Positions 49,922 through 62,244 of a stretch of DNA of 64,000 nucleotides are shown one piece after another. This DNA is from Bolinopsis microptera (taxonomy: Eukaryota > Ctenophora > Tentaculata > Lobata > Bolinopsidae), in contig NC_087072.1 in NCBI RefSeq assembly GCF_026151205.1, positions 1,569,375 through 1,633,374 of the forward strand. The letters are read 5' to 3'. Position 1 is the first letter of the stretch. Every line of letters begins with the position of its first letter. The position numbers and the translations under genes were made by a program. The notes under the pieces are model-generated. The model did no database searches, was not told the origin of the DNA, and saw nothing but the letters and a program-made list of their open reading frames with translations.

Positions 49922-52542
49922 CTTATATTTTAAATTTGGTACTCTCTGCTGCTCCTATTAGACTGAAAATTCAACGGTCGTAAAAATTCGAGCTGGCATT
50001 CAATAATGGACAAAAGATTAATATAAGTTAGAGAAAACTGTGCAGTGGGCACGTAAACTAATACAGTAATATAATAGATGACCCGGGACCCCCTCAAATA
50101 CAAATTTAAACTTTAATCTTATCAATGTTGATGTGATAATTATAAGTGCTCTTTATCGTTCTCTTTTCTAGATTTCTTAATTAACGAAATAAAGAAGTTG
50201 GTAGAGGGTTAATTTAAACAGAACTCATTTCACCCCTATTCGATCGGAGAGGTGCTCGAAAGGACGGTAGAGTGAGCAGTGATTGGTATTCATATTAATG
50301 GTTAAATCAAGGCTCTCATTATTAATCACAAATGATAAGATGCCGCCGACTAAACCACCGTTTTAGCCAAATAGCACATCAGCACCTGGTAGAAGTACAA
50401 TTACCAAATTGCAGTCTTAATCAGAGTAACAGTATTGTTATATTACCAAGAAACAAGGACAAAAGAAAATCGCGATTATTTAGGCCAAAAATCGCGGCGT
50501 CGCGACAAGTCAAACTAGGTAAAATCGCGGTGAATTTACGGCGAAAGATAATGTATTTGCAGAGCTAAGTTAGATGTCATAAATTCGTTAACTAGCTTGT
50601 TAGTATAGATAGATTAGGGAGCGACAGGCTCGTCACTCGTCAGGCAAAACAATAGCATCAGTTTTAATAATCTTAAGTGTTAACTTTAAGATCTAAACAG
50701 ACTCTTTTTCATGATGTTGTTACACGAATTATGAATTAGGGATGCACTGGTTCACAGGATTGCAGTAACGACTATTACTAGTTGGTTTGTGTTTAGATAG
50801 TAGATCCGTCTATGCGGCTTCTAGTTATAATAGAAAATTATTATAATTATTACGTAAGAATTATTATAAAAGTTATGTTTAAATAGAAACAAGGAGAGCA
50901 ACTTACATATTGAATGACTCTGACCGAAAATTTTCTTAATCGAAATTATTTTCATAGTTTTTCTGGAAACTACTTTTGTTCATGTTTCATGCTGCCCTGA
51001 GCATTATGAGCCGAAAATACTTTTTCTGTCCGTACCTACATTCGGAAGGCTGTGGATGTGATTAGTTCCATATAATTATAAAGAACGTGATATTTGGCGA
51101 TTTGTCGCAGAGAATGAGAAAAATCGCGATTCTGCACGTGCCGCGATTTCCTTTTGACCTTGCCAAGAAATGGTAATCATCTGCAAAAGTCGAGACTTGG
51201 AAGTATTTAAGAACCACGTCAACAAAATAAACAGTAATTTAGAAAGAATAACTGCCACAAAATTTCTGCCTGATTAGCTGGTCTGCAGGTACTATTAGTA
51301 TTTAGCAAATATCTCGCCTAACTGCCTAGCTGTGTCCTTTGAGGCTTATTACTCAGTTCAAGCTCAGTCGAATTTCCGCAAAAACCGTAAAAATATACAA
51401 ATTAAACTTTTTTGACTGGTTCAAATGCTTTAATGGCCTTCAAATCAGCATGAAAAAATAAAAATTGGCCAAGAATAAGAATTTTAGTGGTGTAAAAAAC
51501 GCGAATTAAATTGGTAATAATAATTTTAGTCTCTTGGGTCTTGACACCACTTTAGGGTTAGACGGGTTCCTGCTAGTTAAGATAAAATGTTGTCATACGT
51601 TGTATGACCCGCCGCGCACGAGTGCGCGGCTCCCCCTGTATCGTCGAAACTCTACAGTGAAGCTCTATAGTGAAGCGACAGTGGGGGTCACCACGTGATA
51701 CAAGATAAAATGTAAATTACCTTAAGAACGATAAATTCAGTCAACCATAATGCATAAATTTAGTCAAAATTGGGATTAAAATTGTTGTAAACCAAATTTA
51801 TTGAGACTACATTTTTCGGCGACTAATTAAAATTTCAGTAGATCATAATATATGACATGAATATTACTGAGCTTACATTGTTAATATTAATAATTGATAT
51901 AATGATGCATCACCGTTCCTACTGCTGAACTACTTTGACTATATTACATGTGAAATCCACTGCTTTTATGCTTTCACATTCTTTTACTTCCTTTTCCCAT
52001 CAGGCAGTATCTGCATATTAGTTTAACTCATTGAAGTAATTATGTGAAACGACCCCTTCTAGAATTTAGCCTTTAAATAATAATAATAATAAATAATTCC
52101 AACAGAGAAACTTGAATTTCAGCTAAAATAACAAAATTCTAAAGCGTTGTAAAATGTGGTGAACTGGAGTACAAGCTCATTCAGCTCCAGCAGTTTATAT
52201 TTAATTTTCGTGTAAGTTCCAACCATAATGACTAATGTGCGGTGACTCACGTTTCTCAATCAGTGACGTTTGATTTATCATGTGCTTTGAACAGTTATTA
52301 GTGATCGGAAAATTTGCGAAAACAAACAAGCAAATAGAACGGACAAGGTGTACACTGTTTGCCGTAAAAGGTTAAATTAGCAACTAGTTCCAGCAATCCA
52401 GCAAGACAATAAGAGTAAGACAATACACACCACATCAAAACTAACCTTTAGAATCACAGAATCACAAGATCTCTTGTTCATGTTAACGAAGAATTGCCTA
52501 CATTTACATCTTTGTTGGTTTAAGGAGGGGGGTCTCACTTCT
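49922..52542. other. Intergenic, no gene recognised
   Basis: AT-rich sequence with short ORFs only. 51610-51690 contains a hairpin (CCGCGCAC/GTGCGCGG) and a GTGGGGGTCACCACGTGAT stretch, possibly a small transposon. AAATCGCG words recur at 50467-50530 and 51117-51147. Confidence 0.4.
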
Positions 52543-53622
52543 CAGTGGCGTAACGAAGGGCCCTGCTGACCCCGCTGTGCGGGGGGAGGGGGGGGGGCCG
52601 TCTTAGTATAGGGGGGCGCCAAATCGTCGTTTGAATGTGGGATAATTTCAAAAACGTAACTAAAGTACTAGCAAAACTGCGCGTACTTTTGCTCTAGATA
52701 CACACCTTTTAGCGAGCGTGCTAAATCACTCTACAGTCGATCTTCGAAATTGTTCTACAAGGGCCCCCGATAGTTGCAGTTGAGACCGGATGATGATTAA
52801 TCACTCTACACTCGACTGTCACGTGACTTTTTCAACCCGTTCTCTAGCTGGTTCTGAACGACTTTTCGAAACCCTAACCCTCTAATCTGATCCCAACCCT
52901 AACCCTAACCCAATCCTTAACAAAAACATATGCTGAAACTCTAACCCTAACGAGAAATTAGACTAACTTCCTTATACGGTCATATCACGTGATCGAGACA
53001 GTTTTTCGCCAATTCGGAATCAGCGTCCGAAAATACATCGATTGAAGTTGGTTACAACATTCGGGGGCCCTTTTAGAACAATCTCGAAGATCGACTGTAG
53101 AGTGATTTAGCACGCTCGGTTGAAACCAATCTCAATCGATGTATTTTCGGACAATGATTCCGAAACCCCCCATGACATAGGGTTAAAATGCTCCCCTGAC
53201 GAGATATTGGCGAAAAACTGTCTCGCGCTCGATCACGTGATATGATTATGAGTCATCCGTATAAGGAAGTTAGTCTAATTTCTCGTTAGGGTTAGGGTTT
53301 CAGCAATTAATGCTTTTGTTAAAGATTGGGTTAGGGTTAGGGTTGGGATCAGATTAGAGGGTTAGGGTTTCGAATAGTCGTTCAGGGTCAGCTAGAGAAC
53401 GGGTTGAAAAAGTCACGTGACAGTCGAGTGTAGAGTGATTAATCATCATCCCTTTTTTAGAGATTTTACCGGTGTATACTCTAAAATCACCTAATTTGTT
53501 CAATTTTAAGGAGGGGACCCAAAATGGGAGGCCAGGGGGCGCCAACATGGGGGCGCTTTTTCGGCGGGGGGGGGGGGGGGGGGGGGGGGGCCGGGGCGCC
53601 AACAGGCAACGTTACGCCACTG
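52543..53622. mobile_element. Foldback element with hAT-like ends and telomere-like arms
   Basis: Terminal inverted repeats CAGTGGCGTAACG (52543-52555) and CGTTACGCCACTG (53610-53622) match the usual start of hAT elements. GGGGGGTCT occurs just outside both ends but is not perfectly adjacent, so the target duplication is uncertain. Inside, 52713-52768 is inverted at 53063-53118, and 52790-53050 is inverted at about 53119-53450. The long arms contain CCCTAACCCTAACCC and, opposite, GGGTTAGGGTTAGGG. No ORF encodes a transposase, so the element is non-autonomous. Confidence 0.8.
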
Positions 53623-53630
53623 GGGGGTCT

Positions 53631-54269
53631 TCATCAAAATTCTCTGGAAATTGACTTTATAATTGTTTCTGATACAGGGGAGTGATATTTATCAGCTGCT
53701 ATTGGACATTGGTCTCATGGAAAAATATTGTTCCTAGCCGAAATTATCGCCGGTCAAACACAATACAAAGGTTGCAGCGCTTATTAATATTAATCTCATT
53801 AAACTATATAAAAAAATAAGTATAAAGAATAAGGAAAAGGAACGGGAATGAAGCCAATACCAGAAGTGAAACCCCACCAAAGAATAATTGATCCTTAGGT
53901 AGACCTGGTGAAATAAAGTAACTGAACTGTAAGTTTAAGAAAAGACGGAAGGAATAAAGGAGAGAGGAAATAATGTTATGTGAACATCATCAGCAGATGA
54001 CTTGGCACACCGGTTTCGGGGGTTTAATACCTGTACCGGTTTAATGTGCCAAGACCCCCTAGCAATCACTCGTCAGTGATCACCTGTTCACGTTAAATGT
54101 GATGTCAAGGATGTCGCTGACATCAAGTCTGTATTTGTACATGAATACTAGGTGTATTCAGAAGCTTTTGCTGTATTGACTCTTCAGGGCGTCTTTCATT
54201 ATAATTCTTGTAAGAAGTGTCATATAAGGGTGTTGGTCGAACAAGAAAAGAATTCAAGTGTCAGAGATA
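53631..54269. other. Intergenic with a small hairpin
   Basis: 54001-54053 folds: CTTGGCACACCGGT faces ACCGGTTTAATGTGCCAAG. Nothing else recognised. Confidence 0.5.
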
Positions 54270-54710
54270 ATGAAGGTAACGAAGGACCTGTCCGTAAAAA
54301 AAATTAACCCACAGAAGAGGAAAATATTACTGTTAGGAAAGTGTACATGTCCACAGGAAAGTTGAGTCCATCAAGGTTTTGTTGTAAAGCTTGGTGGCGA
54401 CGTGTCCGGGGTTATTCATCGAGATGTTGATGTTAATATTATGTGTAATTCAGTAATTGTATTTGCGCGATCAGCGATTATTGCAGTTATGATTGTGCTG
54501 GCATATTTAATAATTTGGATCGATATCAAAATAGGGGTACCCTGTACCCACATCAATTTAAATGGACACAATGGGGTACGATCAAAACTTGATTCAAGTA
54601 CCACGAATACGAAACATTCGCTGTGGAACAAACGTCTGCCTCAAAAATTGTATAGCGTAGTTTTCTCTCTTCTAATATCGACCCTTACGTGCGTAAATAA
54701 TACATTGTAA
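54270..54710 (+). pseudogene. Possible degraded membrane-protein ORF with one in-frame TGA
   Basis: From the ATG at 54270 the same frame runs to the TAA at 54710 with a single TGA at 54363-54365. It reads MKVTKDLSVKKINPQKRK, then after the TGA a hydrophobic segment (IIAVMIVLAYLIIW) and a hydrophobic C-terminus (LYSVVFSLLIS). No domain recognised. It could be a decayed single-exon gene or a chance run. Confidence 0.25.
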
Positions 54711-55727
54711 CAGTAAGACGGAGAATCGTGGGTTTGGTATTCTGAGTGGTTTTTATCTGATCTTGGAACTGTTGATCATGATGATCCTTAGACACAGCAT
54801 GCATGAAACCGAGTCAGGGCACCCAACACCATTAACTGCCATCCAAGAGTGGTTCCAAATTATGTTGTTTGATTTCGTTCATATTATGTATTAATATTAT
54901 GAGTAACGTAACGGCAAAATTTTGTGAAAAAAAACTACATTACTTCTGGGAGTTGTTATCCAGTCAAACAGCTTTTTGATCAATAAATTATTTTACAATG
55001 CATATAATATAATATAATTTGATCGCGCGTGATACTGCGCTGCTAGTATTAGCAATTTATTGTTTGGCGCCGGCGCCCTGAAAACTTTTTTCACTTCAGG
55101 AATGTAGATTGAGATGTCACATATTAAGAGACAAAGAATTAGATTTGATCAAAACACAGTCGGAAGATTATAAATATTAAATTACAAGTCCACACAGGAG
55201 TACACAGGCTCGCTGTGATACAGAAATTACAAAAAATATGCTACAAAACAAGAAAAAGGATCACGTACAATAAAGATATTAATGAAAAAAAGAAATCTTT
55301 ATATACATCGCAAAAATGTGGAATATCTCCTTCAAAGTTAAAAAAGCATTGTCCCGTAGCGAACGTTGTTCACTATTCTTGTAGAGTATAAGATAGCCAC
55401 TCTCGTGAGGCCCGTCATTCGGTTAGCCCCGTGTAATAGTAAGAAAATAAAACTACGGAAACTAAAATCTCTTTATGATAACAAAATTGAAAATATGTGA
55501 CCAGGATTAGCATAACACTTGATTGGTGATGCCCACATAGTTAGGGACAGTTCACATTGCCCCCCTCCTATTAAGCTATTACGTAACGAAACTAAGAAGG
55601 ATTACGAAATAGGGGGGGGGGGTGGGGACCCCTACTTATCCCGCGTGAGCCTTTCCCAATTCGGTTAAATCACTGAGATCCTGGAGTTAATTTAACTTGG
55701 ACAATTAGAAATTTAAACAGTCCTAAC
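54711..55727. other. Intergenic with a TTACGTAA-containing MITE-like segment
   Basis: 55545-55645 has GGGACAGTTCACATTGCCCC, CTATTACGTAACG and a G-rich run. It loosely resembles the family at 13544 and 45170. No gene recognised. Confidence 0.4.
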
Positions 55728-55843
55728 CTGATTCGCTTCTCAATGTGAAGTGCAATGGAGGGACCCGGAGCTCATAGCCAAGCATGGAAATCAGTTCGTC
55801 CCAAACTCCGTCAAACAAACTGATACGTGTTGTAACTACCAAT
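55728..55843 (-). CDS. Splice-bounded exon, possibly of the sulfotransferase gene
   Basis: A good acceptor (CCTATTTATTTCAG) and donor (GTTAGG) enclose 116 nt with one open frame: TTRISLFDGVWDELISMLGY and ELRVPPLHFTLRSES. The pattern could correspond to the late FDE-LL-LG block of galactose-3-O-sulfotransferases. Its entry phase (2) does not fit the phase-0 end of the exon at 57575, so an intermediate exon or a sequence error is needed. Confidence 0.4.
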
Positions 55844-56129
55844 CTGAAATAAATAGGTAGATTTAATTCTACTAAGTTAGTTACTACTACTAATCTGGTA
55901 AGAACTTACAGAGACTGTTTAAAATCTCTTAATTATTAATATTAAAACATTTGATCAGTAACTTAGCGAAACTTGAGGTTCTTACCTGGAGGGGGATATT
56001 TAAAACATATACGTGATACGAAAGATTACATAACTAAAAACCTAGGCTTGTGAGGTAGTTAGAAAAAAAGAATGCCAGTTGGCCACTGGTCTTGAGGGAT
56101 GAAGCGATCTTCTTACCTGTCTGCCTGCA

Positions 56130-57275
56130 TACACACTTACTGTGCATCATATTGTAGTGTTCTTTAAATCTCTCACACTCTTACTGTCTGCCGCTACACA
56201 CTTATTGTGCATCATCTTGTTGTGTTCTTTTTAAAACTCTCAACTCTTTCCTGTCTGCCTTGCAACACACTTATGGTGACATCCATCTTGTTGTGTTCTT
56301 TAAAACTATCAAACTCTTACATGTCTGCCGCACACATTATGTGTATTCATCTTGTTGTGTTCTTTAAACTCTCAAACTCTTTCCTGTCTGCCTGCTCACA
56401 CTTATTGTGCATCATCTTATTGTGTGCTTTAAAACTCTCAAACTCTTACATGTCTGCTGCAACAAACTTTTTGTGCATCATCTAATTGTGTGCTTTAAAC
56501 TCCAAAACTCTTACCGTCTCGCCTGCAACACACTTTATTGTGCTTCATCTTGTTGTGTTCTTTAAAACTCTGAAACTCTTACCTGGTCTTGCGGTACACA
56601 CTTATTGTGCTTCATCTTGTTTGTGTTCTTTAAAACTCTCAAACTCCGTACTGGTATGCCTGCAACACACTTATTGTCGCAGCATCTTGTTGTTGTTCTT
56701 TAAAACTCTCAACTCTTACCTGTATGACCTGCAACAACACTCTATTGTGAGCATCTTGTTGTATGCTTTTAAAATCTATCAAACTCTTACCTGTCTGCAT
56801 GCAACAAACTTATTTGTGCATATCTTGTTGTGTTCTTTAAACCTCTCAAACTCTTACCTGTTGCCTGCAACACATATTGTGCATCATCTTGTTGTGTTCT
56901 TGTTAAAAAACTCTCTAACTCTTTACCTGTCTGCACTGAACAACTTATGGGCATCATTTGTTAGTGTTGCTTTAAAACTCTCAAATTCTTACTGTCTGCC
57001 TGCAACACACTTATCTGTTGCCACTTCATCTTGTTGCTTGTTCTTTAAAACTTCTCAAACTCGTACTGTCTGAACTTGAGCAACACACTTATTGTGCATC
57101 ATTTGTGGTGCTCTTTAAAACTCTCAAACCTCTTACCTGTCTGCCTGCAAACAAACTTACGTGCATCAGCTTGTAGTGTTCCTTATAAGAAAACTCTCAA
57201 ACTCTTACCTGTCTGCCTGCAAACACACTTATCGTGCATCATCTTGTGTGTTCTTTAAAACTCTCAACTCTATCC
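56130..57275. repeat. ~67-bp satellite, about 17 copies, in an intron
   Basis: Units of the type ACTCTTACCTGTCTGCCTGC, then AACACACTTATTGTGCATCA and TCTTGTTGTGTTCTTTAAAA. The copies differ mainly by single-base insertions and deletions, more like unpolished long-read sequence than normal divergence. ORFs across it (56207-57258) are artefacts of the repeat. Confidence 0.92.
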
Positions 57276-57574
57276 ATGATTACCATTTCTTTACTTAACA
57301 AGATCCAATAAAGTGTTGTTGTAAAAGTCATAAATCACTGCATCAACATGCTGAAACTCTAGACTGTTCTTTTTTTGTTGCATCGCTGACAACGGGCTTT
57401 TTGGGCTCGCAAACTCCTTGAAATAGGTGATGTCGCTCGATTGTCCAGCAGTAACGACGGGCTAGTAAACTAATGACTGATCATTATCTCGCTGCATCAA
57501 AACAGGTCGATTTCTCTTTAATTTCCTCAGAAAGTGTCCTAAAAACACTTATTGTCCCGGCTGCGTTGACTAAC

Positions 57575-57924
57575 CTTAAACTCCGAACCTAAATCATGAG
57601 CCACAGAGTTACCGTTTCTTGAGCAATGTTCACACTTAGCAGTGTTCACTAGGTACTTCTTATTAGCTGATATATGGAGGTTTATAGCGTTGTCAAAATC
57701 TTTACCATCGTACACTTTATCAAGTTTAAAGAAGTTAAAAGCAGAGATGTATCTGGACACGGGGTTCCTTGTGAAAGTGAAGAATTTAGTGTTATAAGGG
57801 AGTTTGCTCATCAGGAACTGGTAGTTGTACTCAGCGTGCATAAGGAAGATATTGTAGTGCTGAGCAGGGGAGGCGGTGGGTAAGGTGTTTGGAGAGGTCC
57901 CGGTACTCTGTTCCAGTAGGGTAC
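57575..57924 (-). CDS. Exon of a probable galactose-3-O-sulfotransferase
   Basis: This exon lies between TATTTTCAG and a GTTAGT donor. It contains AQHYNIFLMHAEYNYQFLMS, then LPYNTKFFTFTRNPVSRYIS and AFNFFKL, and later AHDLGSEFK. This fits the block of Gal-3-O-sulfotransferases (GAL3ST family) around the 3'-phosphate-binding site (xRxPxxRxxSAF). These are Golgi type II membrane enzymes that transfer sulfate from PAPS to galactose on glycolipids or glycans. The 5'-sulfate-binding exon was not found. The first ~75 bases also read well in another frame (YPTGTEYRDLSKHLTHRLP), so a one-base sequence error near 57855 is possible. If the exon at 58528 is joined directly, the phases fit. Confidence 0.7.
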
Positions 57925-58527
57925 CTGAAAATAGAGGAAATCAGGGGTGTGAGAACTGGTATAACTTGTGTACTTCAACTTATACACTACAGGGTGAGTT
58001 GAAATAGTGTGTGGAAAGTAATGGCTCTACTTTTTTTGACAAATTGGAATTTCCACTTAATTTTTGCATATTTAGGTATTGTAAATATATACTTTTTATA
58101 ATATTACATTAAAATACTTATCAATTAATAACTTTGCTCAACCTCGTCCTTTTATTAGCTGGACATATTGATAACGTGTAAGGCAATTGTCTATAGCCGA
58201 CTTGACTTGTATTATGGGGGCATATATATATATACAGCTGTACAAATTTATATAGCATTCAATTTCAAGCATTCTAAAATATCATATTTTCCTCGAAAAA
58301 GTAAAACAGTTTCTATTGAAGTAAATATTTAGTTGAGAAAGAATTAGACGTAAGGAAAACCGACCTGCGATTAGCTGATTCAGCTTGTGATCTCATGAGT
58401 ACTTATAAAATATTAATCATTGTACTGCTGCCCGTTTGTGTGTCTTGACAAACACAAAGTCCTTAACGGGCACAGTATCTTGGTTAGAGTTTGCAGGGGG
58501 AGGATCACATTCACTCGGTCTCCATAC

Positions 58528-58633
58528 CCTCATTTCTTATCTCAATCTGGTATCTGTATCCTGACTTCCACACCAGGAACAAAGTGAAACCGCCAAGAGA
58601 AATGAGATACTGCGTGAGAATGGATTTCTTCAT
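58528..58633 (-). CDS. Possible first exon of the sulfotransferase (type II signal anchor)
   Basis: An ATG at 58633 opens MKKSILTQYLISLGGFTLFL, continuing VWKSGYRYQIEIRNE to a GTATGG donor in phase 1. A short basic N-terminus followed by a membrane segment is what a Golgi type II transferase needs, and the phase fits the exon ending at 57924. The 5'-sulfate-binding loop (K-x-x-S-S/T-T) that should lie between them is missing from the intervening 600 bp, so the gene may be incomplete here or this exon may belong elsewhere. Confidence 0.45.
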
Positions 58634-59330
58634 TTGGTCCGGCAGGTTTGGTTACACGATCATATTACAACAGCGTGCAGCAATGGTCGTTTGTTTGATC
58701 TGACATTGCCTAGGACAAAGAGGGCACATTGAAATAATTTGCCAACTTTAACGAACCAAGAGTAACAAGATAAATAGTGTTGAGGAACCATTTGATGAGT
58801 ATTCTGTAATGAGATAAAATGAAGAATTTTGTAGATTCAAAGATAAGAACAACAACTTATCAAACTTTTCAAAATTCATAAAAACTAAAATGGTGAACAT
58901 TTATACTGAACAGAAATATTTCCTCTTAATCTAAGTCGGAGCTCTCATGATGAAGCTATGGACTTATGTTAAAATTTATGAATAATTCAAACGAGGCAGA
59001 AAACAACAATACCCACCATAAAATACAAATTTAATAAGTTATAACAGCAAGTTAATACGATCTTCATTATAATTTTTTAAAACCGTGAAAGGCAGTTAGA
59101 GAATATACGTCTATTCCACCGCTGAAATGTTATTAAGAATATCAGTGATATCAAATCCGGGCGATACGGCTGACGAGAGTTTATCAGTTTCAACTTCATG
59201 CAAAGGGATTGACTTTCGTTTCACGGTAAAATCATAGGCATCAAAATAAGTTTCATCTTTAAAACCTTATACTGGAGTCAGAGATGAGCCTGAATTTCTT
59301 TTTACGAGACAACCAATATTTTTCTGAACT
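58634..59330. other. Intergenic, nothing recognised
   Basis: AT-rich sequence without supportable exons or repeats. Confidence 0.4.
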
Positions 59331-59612
59331 TCAAACTTCATCGATCTGCACAATTTCGATCTTATCGTTCCAAGAATCCTCCAGCTTTTTCGCAAGAATT
59401 TTGACGTGTGTCAGGATTTACTGTCAGGTCATATCTATCAGATCTTGTCACAACCTTTTGAAAAAACGGAGCGGCACTCTTCTGTTTTATAGCAGCTTGT
59501 TTGACACGTCCATCATTAGATTTGTTTCCTGGCAACAACTCTTGATGTTGTCATTATTATCATCATCAGATTCAGAGTCGCTAAAGTTGGTTATAACTTC
59601 GTCCTCCTTCAT
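59331..59612 (-). pseudogene. Frameshifted ORF for an acidic/basic protein of unknown family
   Basis: Starting at the ATG at 59612 the minus strand reads MKEDEVITNFSDSESDDDNN. A frame change near 59527 leads into KQKSAAPFFQKVVTRSDRYD, continuing LTVNPD. Another near 59417 leads into HVKILAKKLEDSWNDKIEIV, continuing QIDEV to a stop at 59331. Each piece is strongly protein-like and they follow one another without gaps, so this is one coding sequence broken twice. It may be a processed pseudogene, or two sequencing indels in a real exon. I do not recognise the family. Confidence 0.5.
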
Positions 59613-60892
59613 ATTGCTGAGTAATATAAACTAAATGGTTGGTTAAGTAGCTGTTTGAAAGTATGCATACCATTCCTGACCATACAGAGAAAAATTGTAG
59701 ATAAAGCTGCCAAGTTGTAAATTTTTAACAGTGTTGAAATTTTAAATGAAGATTAGGTATTACCCGGAAAATCGGTTAAGATAAGGAGCAATTTATTATA
59801 TAAAATTGTTCTGAACTAATTAGTGCTGTGACGATGTGTTATCAAAAGTAAGGACAAATTCTATGGCGTACTACATTTGACTACATTTTACCAATTTAGA
59901 TAATTTCACATGAAACGAACTCACCTCACGATTCTATAATTGCGTGTGCATTGTGCAATTGCATTAACATACTCGCTGGACCTTCACAGACCCAAAATTT
60001 TTGGGTTCTTGGATCCATATGTGAGGTTAAGAGTTATGATTGCAAAAGTTAAGATCATGGTCATGCAGTTATGTCTAAATTTGTTGTTATGGACCCCTAT
60101 CTGTGTCGGTGATAATTGATTTGATTTGACGATCACAATTGCGACATTGAACACAAGAGCGATCAAGTTGAATAGTTAACCGAATACATGACATTAACTT
60201 AGCACTGCAAAATACATTATCTTTGTCTGCGAAGTTCTCCGCGATTTTTTAAAAAATGTTCGCCGCGAAAATAGGCGGCGGCTTTCGAGATTTTTTGCGC
60301 GATTTGCTTACTTTGGCTTGTCGCGCGCGTTTATGTGTCCTTGTAGCAAATAAAACGAATAGCTTAACATTTTATTTTTTGGTTATAGTCAAATATATAT
60401 TAGAATTCAATATAAGTTTAATCACTTATATTGGTATAAATAGCTTTTGTAAGTCACTTCAATTACATACATGATCATTTTAAAGATATCTACACACTGA
60501 ATAACAAATCCAAAAATCAAAAAAACTAATAAACGTGCAATTCTAACGAGGAATGAAACCCCATTTAATAACCAAAGGGTACAATAAAATCATTTTAAAA
60601 ATACTGGATGACGGTACAGAGGTCACAAAACGATCTGTCACATGGACATTTATCCAACTTTATTAGAACTACACGTGTACAGAGACATGCATGCCGACAT
60701 TGGCAACAGTATCCTGGCGGACACCGTGTTTCTCCTGACAAAACACACACACTGGCCTAGCCTCGTCTCCATGGTACTACACTCTGTACAATGGTAACAC
60801 TCTCATTTCTCAAAAATTATCAGCTCGTTTGAGTATCGGCTTGTTTCCGTGCAGTGTTCGTCTTTATGTGGAACACTGTCAGAAGATTCCAC
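59613..60892. other. Intergenic, nothing recognised
   Basis: AT-rich; a small GC-rich patch with CGCG words lies at 60225-60330. No supportable gene. Confidence 0.4.
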
Positions 60893-61030
60893 GATCTTTG
60901 AGTTTAGAGTTTAGAGTTGGTGTTTCGAGGTTGAGTAGCTGTAGAGTTAGACGGTAGAGTTGGACGTTAGAGTTAGGGTTAGAGTTAGTGGTAGGTTGGA
61001 GTTAGAGTTTAGAGTTAGAGTTAGAGTTAG
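60893..61030. repeat. Degenerate GTTAGA/GTTTAGA array (telomere-like variant)
   Basis: Irregular units of GAGTTTAGAGTT, GTTAGAGTT and GTTAGGGTT. It resembles interstitial telomere-like sequence but is too irregular to be a chromosome end. Confidence 0.8.
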
Positions 61031-61095
61031 AAAGTTGCTAGGTGTGGGATGACAAACTCACGGTACAAGAGAACTAACCAGCGGTACGGTCTTAC

Positions 61096-61407
61096 GTGGA
61101 GGTGAAGCCAGGTTTTGCTCCATATTTGGGGGAACTTTAACTGGTGTGTACCGGAGCCATGAACGACAAGGTTCATCCAGGACTGATATAGCATTTGAGG
61201 ATACTGAGATACAATTTGTAAACTAAGAGGACACGTGGACGCTGTGACGTCACACGTGTAGCTGTGAGTCACTCCGTTAGTTCCTAGAGTCAGAAGTGCC
61301 CGTAAATTAGTCCCCACACCCCAGAAATATTGAACAGAAACTTTCAAAACACTCAAACTCCAGCGAATTCCCTCAACCAGACTGTCGTAGCACAACTGAT
61401 GATACTT
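61096..61407 (-). CDS. Splice-bounded exon of an unknown gene
   Basis: After the acceptor CATTACCTTTTAG the minus strand is open for 104 codons (KYHQLCYDSLVEGIRWSLSV ... WGVGTNLRALLTLGTNG ... FPQIWSKTWLHLH) and ends at a GTAAGA donor. Composition suggests a beta-rich extracellular or lumenal domain with several cysteines. The same frame continues upstream across the TAG at 61408-61410 into a hydrophobic stretch (ILLLLLYLVFLLFFVSH) and LNLDERPQCSFSPVSITF. That may be a preceding exon or evidence of a disabled gene. No family recognised. Confidence 0.4.
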
Positions 61408-62244
61408 CTAAAAGGTAATGGATACAGGTGAAAAGGAGCACTGGGGTCGCTCATCTAGATTAAGGGTCTGGTAGTGGCTGGGGAAGTCGTCAGCATTGTG
61501 AAAACCTCTGTGAGAGACGAAAAACAAGAGGAAAACTAAATAGAGAAGAAGAAGAAGTATATTATGGGGAGGTAGACGGTGTAATCCTCGTCAGGAGGAG
61601 ATCAAAGTCCTTAACCTTTGGCGGTGGAATCATGACGTGTACCTAGAAAGAAAGGGTGGGTTAACGGGTAAACAATGATCAAAAGAAAGTTTTCGTTTCT
61701 TTCAAACTTTAATATCATCATATAAACCACCAGAATAAGAAGTATTGGAATCTTTCTTTTTAAGCGATTGCTTTCTCTATAATTACTTGTCTACTACCTA
61801 ATGTTCTATTTAGATGAAAAGAGGTCAACAACCGATATGAGATTAAAATGTATTACACATTGTATATTGCAAGGCAACATGTCAATCTTAAAGTGGCATA
61901 TCAACCATCGATTAATTAGTTTTGAAACAGCAATTAAAATTGTTATGTTACTTGATTTAAAATTATTATTTATAAGTTACAGTTTTGTTAACATCTCAAA
62001 ACACTCGTGAGTGCATTTATTGATGAGATGTGTCCACAGCATGACTAAGTGCCAGGATGAAGTTTTTTCACAGACTCAAGATTTTCACACCCGTTCTTAA
62101 AAAAAGTTCGCAAATGTTAAATTAAAAGTGATCCCTCGCCTTCCTTTCTGCAGTCTAACAGAGTGGGATGTAGGCGCCCATCTCTCAGCCACCCACTTCG
62201 TAGTGGGACATCCACTGTAAAGAGTGGATGTCAGTGACTCTCAC

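Noticed and set aside
53354..53654. Pro/Arg-rich and Gly-rich ORFs across the G-run
   Set aside because: Products of a homopolymer G tract at the end of the foldback element.
56207..57258. Several plus-strand ORFs of 60-195 codons
   Set aside because: They are translations of a satellite; the repeated LKLSN/CLPATH patterns come from the DNA repeat.
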